Origin: Taibaiella helva
Lineage (GTDB): Bacteria > Bacteroidota > Bacteroidia > Chitinophagales > Chitinophagaceae
DNA length: 64,000 nt
Assembly (NCBI RefSeq): GCF_003545695.1
Contig: NZ_QUZZ01000002.1
Location: forward strand, 372,001-436,000
Reading direction: 5' to 3'
The translations under genes were made by a program, and so were the position numbers. Under the pieces are notes generated by a model, which saw nothing but the letters and a program-made list of their open reading frames with translations, searched no databases and was not told where the DNA came from. This document shows positions 55,444 through 62,158 of the stretch, in pieces (position 1 is the first letter of the stretch; every line of letters starts with the position of its first letter).

Positions 55444-56079
55444 ATGAGAGCTTACATGATGACAATGACAGGTACTTTCTTTCTCCTCCTGTTTGGCGGC
55501 TCCTGCAAAAAGAGTGACACAGCCCCGGGAGAAAAAATAATCTACCAAACCGATTTTGATACCGACGACGGTTTCTTCTATACAGGAGAAGATGCTACCG
55601 GAGCGGGGACAATACAAAACGGTATCTACACCATGAGAAACAAAAAGACACAATTTGTCGACTTTTTCTACACTTCGTCTTTATTTAACGGCATTAGCGG
55701 CAACATCGCCATAGAGGCTAAAGTAAAGCCGGGAGCAGGTACCTATGGCGGTCTCCGTTGGAATGATAACAGCTCCGCTGCTGGCATCGCGGCGAGAACG
55801 TTGGAAATGAAAGATAACGGGATCTTCGCCGTGGGAAAATATGATGCTAACGGAACCTATGTTAACATCTCGGGCGACCTGTTCAGCAGCGCCATAGCCA
55901 AGGGCGATTTCAATGTGCTGCGGGTGGAGCAGCGCGATGGTACCACGCATTGCCTGATCAATGGCACGGAAGTCTATTCTATGGCTGCTAATGGCGACCG
56001 GCTGGATGTCTGCGGCTTCCTGGTGGGCGTCAATACTACCTTACAGGCCGACTACTTCAGGGCGATCCAGCTGCCTTGA
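55444..56079 (+). CDS. Lipoprotein with a jelly-roll (LamG-like) domain
   Basis: A 211-residue lipoprotein. The signal peptide ends in a GGSC lipobox (Cys21), then KKSD. The rest (about 33-211) has the alternating strand pattern of a concanavalin-like jelly roll (YQTDFDTDDGFFYTG, IAIEAKVKPGAGTYGGLRWN, FNVLRVEQRDGTTHCLINGTEV, FLVGVNTTLQADYFRAIQL), as in family-16-like or LamG glycan-binding modules. No catalytic Glu pair is evident, so it is more likely to bind than to cleave. Confidence 0.8.
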   Translation: MRAYMMTMTGTFFLLLFGGSCKKSDTAPGEKIIYQTDFDTDDGFFYTGEDATGAGTIQNGIYTMRNKKTQFVDFFYTSSLFNGISGNIAIEAKVKPGAGTYGGLRWNDNSSAAGIAARTLEMKDNGIFAVGKYDANGTYVNISGDLFSSAIAKGDFNVLRVEQRDGTTHCLINGTEVYSMAANGDRLDVCGFLVGVNTTLQADYFRAIQLP

Positions 56080-56170
56080 TTATCGCATGATGGATGGGAC
56101 GTTTTGCTAATTCAGGAAGCCAGACACATAAAACTACTTAATGGAGTGGTGCTGCATTGCGGAAGGGAAC

Positions 56171-56752
56171 TTAACGTTGCTGCTGAAGCGGTGTGTTGAA
56201 AAAGCCCCGCAGGTAGTATGATTCGTCGCTGTCCCCGATGCGGAAGGTATAGGAAATATAGCCTCCGGCGCCATAAGCATTGGTGCTTAGGGTCAGCGAT
56301 TGTTCCAGGACCCTTCCCGGCTTCACTTTTCCGGGCGAAGGATAGACCAGGTGAGGGATCACTTCAAACTCGTTTTGGTACACGCTTACTTCAAAGGAGC
56401 TGGCATAGGCCGGCATGCCGTCTTCGAATAAAAGCTTCAGGGTATCGCGGCTCATTGAGGCATAGCAATAACGAAAAGTATATACACCCTGTATATTGGT
56501 CTCGCAGCTTGCCGTAAAATAAAGGTGAGCGGTATCCTCCGCCTGAATGGGTTCTCCCATTGCATGCTCAAACCTGCCCTCATCGTTTTTGCTGATGTAC
56601 CAGGGATAGACCCATTCCTTGCTGAAAGGGAAGCCGTCCTTGGGCAGAATATTGGCGCGGATCACTTTCCCCTTCACCGTTTGTGCCTGTACGGACAAGG
56701 GAAAGAATAGCGCTATGATCAGTAGACGTCGTATGTCTGCTCGCTTGTTCAT
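56171..56752 (-). CDS. Secreted protein of unknown function
   Basis: A 193-residue protein with a signal peptide (about 1-23, RLLIIALFFPLSVQAQ). I do not recognise the family. The body is beta-rich and contains about two short Ig-like repeats (TVKGKVIRANILPKDG, RVLEQSLTLSTNAYGAGGYISYTFRI), with two cysteines (TASCETN, FRYCYAS) that may form a disulfide. It ends in a Gln-rich tail (LQQQR). It lies next to the Crp/Fnr gene on the same strand, 106 bp away. Confidence 0.72.
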   Translation of the reverse strand: MNKRADIRRLLIIALFFPLSVQAQTVKGKVIRANILPKDGFPFSKEWVYPWYISKNDEGRFEHAMGEPIQAEDTAHLYFTASCETNIQGVYTFRYCYASMSRDTLKLLFEDGMPAYASSFEVSVYQNEFEVIPHLVYPSPGKVKPGRVLEQSLTLSTNAYGAGGYISYTFRIGDSDESYYLRGFFNTPLQQQR

Positions 56753-56858
56753 ATCATGAATTCATCTTGTAATTTAGGGTTAAAATCCTGAATGCATTCC
56801 AATGCTATGTTCACCGGGAGCAATATTAACATTTGCTGACGGGCAATTGCCTTTGCTT

Positions 56859-57422
56859 TCAGGGCCGGGGTTTCAATAAACGGTTCAGGCTGCGCAGAGT
56901 GATGCCGAGATAGGCCGCCATATCCTCTTTGCTCAGCTCGATCTGCAGCTTATCGCAGAAGGCGAGGAGCTTTTTCAAGCCATGCTCCATGGTGTACAGC
57001 TGCTGGAAAGAAGCCCTGCTGGCCGTATTTACCAGGCGCTCGGCCAGCTCCTCCAGCATCAGCCGGTTCAGCGCGGCATCCTTGTCGAGCAGGCTGCGGA
57101 AATAAGCGCCCCGGATCACGTAGGCCTGTACCGTTGTCAGCGCTTCTATCGTGCACAGGCAAGGCGTATTGCGGATGAGCTCGATCTCCCCGGTAATCTC
57201 TCCCGCACTCAGGAATTCCATGACATAATCCTTGCCGTTGTCTTCGCTGCAATAACATTTCGTGATGCCATCCCTGATGATATAAATGCGGGAAGGGCGG
57301 CTGCCCTGGTGCAGCAGCACGCTGCCGCGGGCAAAGGTTTTCAGCGTGATCTCCGCCCCGTCGCCCTGCTGATGGTACAGATTTTCGATATAGGACAGGA
57401 AATCAGGATTGGTACGCAACAT
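56859..57422 (-). CDS. Crp/Fnr family transcriptional regulator
   Basis: A 187-residue regulator, started at ATG 57422 (MLRTNPDFLSYIENLYHQQG) because the upstream extension overlaps the divergent HAD gene and is not protein-like. The cyclic-nucleotide-binding-type beta-roll (about 25-120) shows VLLHQGSRPSRIYIIRDGITKCY. The C-terminal helix-turn-helix is short (LSKEDMAAYLGITLRSLNRLLKP). The cAMP phosphate cassette is not intact (GEIELIRNTPCLCTIE), so the ligand is probably not cAMP. It is divergent from the HAD/CAT-like pair, which it may regulate (inference). Confidence 0.9.
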   Translation of the reverse strand: MLRTNPDFLSYIENLYHQQGDGAEITLKTFARGSVLLHQGSRPSRIYIIRDGITKCYCSEDNGKDYVMEFLSAGEITGEIELIRNTPCLCTIEALTTVQAYVIRGAYFRSLLDKDAALNRLMLEELAERLVNTASRASFQQLYTMEHGLKKLLAFCDKLQIELSKEDMAAYLGITLRSLNRLLKPRP

Positions 57423-57497
57423 AGGGTCTGGGACAAATGTCTTTTTAAATTGCCGGGTTAATGCGGAGCTTTGCCACGTAAAAAAACAAAATTTGCT

Positions 57498-58193
57498 GTG
57501 AACGATAAAATAAATGTAATTGCCTTCGATGCAGACGATACGCTCTGGGTGAACGAGCCTTACTTCCAGGAAACCGAAAAGCGGTTCTGTGCTTTGCTGG
57601 AAAATTATGCTCCCCATCATACCTTATCGCAGGAGCTGTTTAAGATCGAGATGCAGAACCTGCACCTCTATGGTTACGGGATCAAGAGCTTTATGCTGAG
57701 CATGATCGAAACCGTATACGAAATTTCGGGCGGAACAGCCGACCTGAAGCTGATCCCGGAGATCATACGCCTGGGGCAGGATATGCTGCAGCATCCCATT
57801 GAATTGCTGGATGGTGTCAAAGAAGTGCTGGATGCCCTGAAAGGCCGTTACCGGCTGGTGGTTGCTACCAAAGGCGACCTGCTGGACCAGGAACGGAAGC
57901 TGAAGAAGTCGGGCCTGCTCGACTATTTCCATCACATCGAGATCATGAGCGATAAAAAGACGGACGACTACTGTAAGCTGCTGAAGCACCTGGATTGCGC
58001 TCCCGAACAATTCCTGATGCTGGGCAATTCGCTGAAGTCAGATGTGATCCCTGTGCTGGAGCTGGACGGCTATGCTGCGCATATCCCTTTTCATACCTTA
58101 TGGGCGCACGAGCATTATGAAGGCAACCTGGAGCATCCCCGTTTTTTACAACTGACTACCATAACCGATATCCTGGATTATGTCGGACATTAG
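57498..58193 (+). CDS. HAD family hydrolase
   Basis: A 231-residue HAD phosphatase-like protein. The start was set at GTG 57498 (V/M-NDKINVIAFDADDTLW), since homologues begin right before the catalytic motif; an in-frame TTG at 57471 is the alternative. Motif I is FDADDTLW (nucleophile and acid Asp), motif II is VVATKGD, and motif III/IV is LMLGNSLKSDV with a preceding lysine (DKKTDDYCKLL). The helical cap sits between about 20 and 95. The substrate is unknown. The end of the gene overlaps the CAT-like gene by 14 bp, so the two are co-expressed. Confidence 0.88.
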   Translation: MNDKINVIAFDADDTLWVNEPYFQETEKRFCALLENYAPHHTLSQELFKIEMQNLHLYGYGIKSFMLSMIETVYEISGGTADLKLIPEIIRLGQDMLQHPIELLDGVKEVLDALKGRYRLVVATKGDLLDQERKLKKSGLLDYFHHIEIMSDKKTDDYCKLLKHLDCAPEQFLMLGNSLKSDVIPVLELDGYAAHIPFHTLWAHEHYEGNLEHPRFLQLTTITDILDYVGH

Positions 58194-58821
58194 ACACGAA
58201 ATAGACCTGGAAACCTGGGCACGGCGGGATCATTACCGTTTCTTTTCCCGCTTTGAAGAACCTTTCTTTGGTGTGACGGTCAACCTGGATTGCACGCTGG
58301 CTTATCGCTATGCAGCAGAACAGGAGCGCTCCTTCTTCCTGTATTACCTATACCGGGCGCTCAAAGCGGCCAACCGTACAGAAGCTTTCCGCTACCGTAT
58401 TGCGGAGGACAAGGTCTTCCTTTACGACAAGGTGCACGCTTCGCCTACGATCAACAGGTCCGACGGGACTTTCGGCTTCGCTTACATGGACTTTAATGAA
58501 GACGAGGAACAATTTTATGCCGATGCCCGGCAGGCTTCGGAAGCAGTGAAGAACAGCACAGGCCTGATCCCTTCCGTGTCGGGCCAAAATGTGATCCATT
58601 GCTCGGCCCTGCCCTGGCTATCCTTTACCAGCCTGTCGCATGCGCGCAGCTTCAGCTTTATAGACAGCTGTCCTAAAATATCGTTCGGCAAGCTGAGCGG
58701 CGAAGACGGGCGGAAGATCATGCCCGTTTCGGTACATGTACATCATGGCCTGGCAGATGGCTACCATGTAGGACAGTTTGTAGAAACCTTCCAGCGCCTG
58801 CTGAACGGGGAAGCTTTATAG
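58180..58821 (+). CDS. Chloramphenicol acetyltransferase-like (CATRA/CatA family) protein
   Basis: A 213-residue trimeric-acyltransferase-like protein. The catalytic motif HHGLADGYHVGQF (His188/His189 and Asp193) matches the HHxxxDG signature of the type A chloramphenicol acetyltransferases, and the FRYRIAEDKVFLYDKVHASPT segment matches the family's substrate-channel region. Many members in environmental bacteria do not confer chloramphenicol resistance, so a drug role is not claimed. It is coupled to the HAD gene by a 14-bp overlap. Confidence 0.88.
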   Translation: MSDIRHEIDLETWARRDHYRFFSRFEEPFFGVTVNLDCTLAYRYAAEQERSFFLYYLYRALKAANRTEAFRYRIAEDKVFLYDKVHASPTINRSDGTFGFAYMDFNEDEEQFYADARQASEAVKNSTGLIPSVSGQNVIHCSALPWLSFTSLSHARSFSFIDSCPKISFGKLSGEDGRKIMPVSVHVHHGLADGYHVGQFVETFQRLLNGEAL

Positions 58822-58904
58822 GCGCGCACTGTAGCCTTTACCGGTTGGCGGTATTGGCGGAAACAATAATCGGGTTTATATTTATGCTTTAACCGATAAG
58901 CAAT

Positions 58905-59471
58905 ATGGCCCCGATAACCATTACTGAAATTATCCGTCCGCAAACAAGGAAGGCCTGGCGAAAATGGTTGCAGCAGCATTACCAGGACAAGAAAGAAGTG
59001 TGGATCACCATTCCTAAAGGAAAGAAGGGAATCGAGCTGAACGATATTATTGAAGAAGCGCTATGCTTTAACTGGATCGACAGTACCCAGAAGGCCCTGG
59101 ATGAGGCGCATACTGTGCTCCGGATGACGCCCCGGAAAAAGAAGGGTGGTTTTTCGCAGCTCAATATAGAACGGATCAGGCTGCTCCTGGCCCGGGACCT
59201 GGTGCATGCCGATTTCCGGGAAGCGCTGGAAGCAGCAGTAGCCGCACCTTTCCATTTCCCAAAGGATATTATCGCAGCCATAAAAAAGAACAAGGAAGCC
59301 TGGCATTATTTCCAGGAGCTGCCTGAAGCGTATAAGCGTATACGTATTGCTTCCATTGAGCTGGCACGGAAGGAACCTGCTCTTTTTGAGAAACGCCTGG
59401 AGAAATTCATTGCCTGTACCAGCTGCAACAAACTGTTGCCGGGAAGCGCCGGTAACCAAAAGTATTATTAA
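58905..59471 (+). CDS. YdeI/OmpD-associated family protein
   Basis: A 188-residue soluble protein of the YdeI-like group. It shows RKAWRKWLQQHYQDKKEVWITIPKG, IELNDIIEEALCFNWIDS (the conserved FNWIDS core), TPRKKKGGFSQLNIERI, and a C-terminal helical bundle (KNKEAWHYFQELPEAYKRI). The bacterial family is linked to bacteriocin or peptide resistance in some reports, but no biochemical activity is fixed. A stem-loop follows the stop codon. Confidence 0.88.
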   Translation: MAPITITEIIRPQTRKAWRKWLQQHYQDKKEVWITIPKGKKGIELNDIIEEALCFNWIDSTQKALDEAHTVLRMTPRKKKGGFSQLNIERIRLLLARDLVHADFREALEAAVAAPFHFPKDIIAAIKKNKEAWHYFQELPEAYKRIRIASIELARKEPALFEKRLEKFIACTSCNKLLPGSAGNQKYY

Positions 59472-59495
59472 GCATTAAGCGATAAGGAAACAGAT

Positions 59496-59519
59496 ACGCG
59501 CACGTATTCACGTGCGCGT
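59496..59519 (+). terminator. Terminator of the YdeI-like gene
   Basis: ACGCGCACG (59496-59504) pairs perfectly with CGTGCGCGT (59511-59519) around a 6-nt loop, followed by TTTGTTGCTC. It lies between convergent genes. Confidence 0.7.
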
Positions 59520-59544
59520 TTGTTGCTCATGGAGGCAGGAACGG

Positions 59545-59850
59545 TTATATACCCGGAGTGCCGGCAGGTTTTTCCAGGAACATTAGCTGCGGATTGGCTG
59601 CCGACACCAGCTTGCGTAGCTTCCTTTGCGACAGGAAGGCTAGCTCTGTTTCCCGTTTGACAGCCGTCAGCATTTCTTCATGCTGCTCATAGTAAAGCAA
59701 GCGGTCGTAAACGCCCGCGCTGGCTGCAGCAGCGCCTGTGCGGGCATCAGGTAAATTGTGCAGGCTGGTGGTGACACCGGCCTGGAAGTGCGAACGCTCT
59801 TCGTCGGTTACGATATAGACAAAATAGGAAGACCTGAATTCAATTTCCAT
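59545..59850 (-). CDS. Degenerate GIY-YIG-fold protein
   Basis: A 101-residue protein whose layout matches small GIY-YIG (UvrC/YhbQ-like) proteins: YFVYIVTDEERSHFQAGVTTSLHN, then RLLYYEQHEEMLTAVKRETELAFLSQRKLRKLVSAANP. The GIY is reduced to VYI and the YIG to QAG, and the catalytic Arg position is not obvious (an R-E pair remains at KRETEL). It is therefore probably an inactive or altered nuclease domain. The start ATG at 59850 overlaps nothing and lies 31 bp from the next gene on the same strand. Confidence 0.78.
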   Translation of the reverse strand: MEIEFRSSYFVYIVTDEERSHFQAGVTTSLHNLPDARTGAAAASAGVYDRLLYYEQHEEMLTAVKRETELAFLSQRKLRKLVSAANPQLMFLEKPAGTPGI

Positions 59851-59881
59851 CGGGGTGATTTCAATGTTCGTAGCCGGCGGC

Positions 59882-62104
59882 TTACCGTATCAGGGTAAGG
59901 TCGCCTTTGAAGGTACGTGCGGCGCCATCAGGATAATGGACAATGACCAGGTAGTGATAGGTGCCGGTATTGCAGGGTTGGCCTTGCTGTGTGCCGTCCC
60001 ATCCTTTATAAGGGTCGGAAGTCTCGAACAGCTGCTGGCCCCACCGGTTGAAGACGCGGAACGCAGCCAGCTTCTGGTAGCGGACATTGCCCAGCCGGAA
60101 CACATCATTGATGCCGTCGCCGTTAGGGCTGAAAGCATTGGGAATAAAGACCGGCATCTGGTAATCGATATCGATCCTTACCGTGGCTGTATCGCGGCAT
60201 CCATGTTCGCTAAGGCCCATTACGGTATAGGTGGTGGGCTGTAAAGGTCTTACAAATGGCGCCGGAACGGTGTCGTTGCTTATCGTACCCGAAGGCCACC
60301 AGGTGTAAAGCATGGCGCCCGAAGCCTGCAGCTGTATGCTGTCTCCATAAGGGATCCTGGCGGTGGCCGGCGTAACTGATAATTGTATCCCGGGATAGGC
60401 CGCAATGTCGAAGAGTATCGTGGTATCGCAGCCTGTGGCTGTGGTCATGCGCAGCGAATAGCTGCCCGGCGCCAGTCCGCCTATCGTATCCCCGGCATTG
60501 CTTTGCGCAGTGCGCAGGATATCCTGGTTCTTTTGCCAGATAAAAGTAACCGTAGTGGTATCGGTTGGTGTGGCATAGGCATGGGCTGTTGCCGGATCGA
60601 CGCAGGTAATGCTGTCCCGGCTCACGATGGGCAGTTGCTGGAACCTGACCTCGAACGTATCGAAGTGATCGGTACAGCCATACTGGTAGGCCACGGTGTA
60701 TTTGCCCGGCTGCGTGACTGCTTTGCGGACAGCCGAGGTATTATCCCACCATTGGATATTCGTAGCCAGGGTGTCGGTCTGCAGCCATAAAGTATCTTTA
60801 CCGCAGGCTAGCACGGGATAGGTTCCTGATACGGTATCCCTGGGCAATACGGCAATATCGTTGGGAAACGGGCCTGCACGGTCGTCGAAGGATTCAAATT
60901 GCAGGTCGTTGGCTATAAACTGGCAGGCTACCCCTGCCAGCTCGGGCTGCCGGATGTAAAAGAGTCCGTCGCGCGCCGGGGCATAGGGGGGACTATAGCC
61001 ATAGCTTTTGGCGATGTAGATGCGGCCGTCGGGTGCATTTTTAATGCTGGCCGACACGGGGGCGCCTGCGGAAATATATGTCTCCGAAGCCAGGATAGCC
61101 GCCGGTGTGGGCAGGCTGAGATCAAACTGGGACACGCTGCCGCAGCTGATGCAAGGGAAAGTCCAGGCATAATACAGCTTGGCGCTTCCGTTGGAAAAGC
61201 AGGCATCATACACTGCCCGCATATTCAGGGGCACATTCGCTAGCGTCAATGGATTCAGGACCTGTCCTGTGGCCGCATTGAAATCCATCAGCTGCAGGAA
61301 GGACAAGCCGGCATTGCCGTAGGCATCGGCGCCCTGGTGGCTGCTGTGAACAATCTTTTTCCGGTCGGGCGATGCTTTTATAGCGGTACGGGTAGGCGTG
61401 AACATACCGCCGTTGGAATAGTTTGGCGGCGGGCTGGGCAAGCCGGTTGGTGAAAGCACCGGGTTCGCATTCACGCCCCTGATGGAAAGCTCGTAGGCTT
61501 TAAAGGTATTGCCGGCGATATCATGTGTGATGGCCCATACATTACAGTCTTCGCCGCGGACTACGGTGAGCGCGCCGGTCGTGCTGCGATCGAGCAATAC
61601 CTTTTTCTGCGAAGCCAGCACAGCGCCCTTGCCATTGCTCAGGCTCATATCGACTACCGAATAGAACAGCGAGCAGGTATCGGAAAAGGATTGTCCGTCG
61701 GGCTGTGCATTGCGCCAGGTGTGGAAAATATAATAGCGGTTCCGGTTGGCCGGATCGGCCGCGATAGCCGCCGATTGCTGCAGCTGCCAGATGCCGTTCT
61801 CCATCGAGATGGGTCCCATAGGGTAGCCTGAAAGCAGGATACCGCCGGACATAATGCTACCATCACGGCTCCATACTTTAGCGCCATTGGTATAGAACAG
61901 CAGCCTGCCCTCTTTGTCGCAGATACTGGCCGCACCGCCTCCCGAATAATGATGATAATTTTCAACAGAAGAGGAAAAGAAGGTTGCCGGCGTCGCATTG
62001 AAATCAATACCGCAGGCATTGCCGTAGGCCCATACATAATCCTCCTTCTGCGCGCTTGCTGTAAGGCAGCCTAAAAGCGCAAGCACCGGTATCAGTCGTT
62101 TCAT
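59882..62104 (-). CDS. T9SS type B (gliding-motility C-terminal domain) secreted protein, paralogue
   Basis: A 740-residue exported protein. Signal peptide about 1-18 (CLTASA). The N-terminal 430 residues repeat the design of the 48700-50910 protein (GRLLFYTNGAKVWSRDGS, IKASPDRKKIVHSSHQ, MDFNAATGQVLNPLTL). Ig-like modules follow (IQWWDNTSAVRKAV, ITCVDPATAHAYA, YTWWPSGTISND), and the type B sorting domain ends the protein (PNAFSPNGDGINDVFRLG...FNRWGQQLFETSD...GTYHYLV). The two genes appear to be an old duplication. It follows the SBBP gene on the same strand with a stem-loop between them. Confidence 0.9.
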   Translation of the reverse strand: MKRLIPVLALLGCLTASAQKEDYVWAYGNACGIDFNATPATFFSSSVENYHHYSGGGAASICDKEGRLLFYTNGAKVWSRDGSIMSGGILLSGYPMGPISMENGIWQLQQSAAIAADPANRNRYYIFHTWRNAQPDGQSFSDTCSLFYSVVDMSLSNGKGAVLASQKKVLLDRSTTGALTVVRGEDCNVWAITHDIAGNTFKAYELSIRGVNANPVLSPTGLPSPPPNYSNGGMFTPTRTAIKASPDRKKIVHSSHQGADAYGNAGLSFLQLMDFNAATGQVLNPLTLANVPLNMRAVYDACFSNGSAKLYYAWTFPCISCGSVSQFDLSLPTPAAILASETYISAGAPVSASIKNAPDGRIYIAKSYGYSPPYAPARDGLFYIRQPELAGVACQFIANDLQFESFDDRAGPFPNDIAVLPRDTVSGTYPVLACGKDTLWLQTDTLATNIQWWDNTSAVRKAVTQPGKYTVAYQYGCTDHFDTFEVRFQQLPIVSRDSITCVDPATAHAYATPTDTTTVTFIWQKNQDILRTAQSNAGDTIGGLAPGSYSLRMTTATGCDTTILFDIAAYPGIQLSVTPATARIPYGDSIQLQASGAMLYTWWPSGTISNDTVPAPFVRPLQPTTYTVMGLSEHGCRDTATVRIDIDYQMPVFIPNAFSPNGDGINDVFRLGNVRYQKLAAFRVFNRWGQQLFETSDPYKGWDGTQQGQPCNTGTYHYLVIVHYPDGAARTFKGDLTLIR

Positions 62105-62120
62105 AAAAGCGGGATGAAGA

Positions 62121-62148
62121 TTTCCCGGCGGCCTGCGCCGCCGGGAAA
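62121..62148. terminator. Strong stem-loop between two T9SS genes
   Basis: TTTCCCGGCGG (62121-62131) pairs perfectly with CCGCCGGGAAA (62138-62148). There is no T-run after it on the minus strand. It lies between the SBBP gene and the downstream type B gene and could terminate or stabilise the first transcript. Confidence 0.6.
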
Positions 62149-62158
62149 GGGAATAAGA

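Noticed and set aside
58180-58821. Acquired chloramphenicol resistance gene
   Set aside because: The HHxxxDG motif is present, but the gene is coupled to a housekeeping-like HAD gene and has no mobile element beside it. Environmental CAT-like proteins often act on other substrates.
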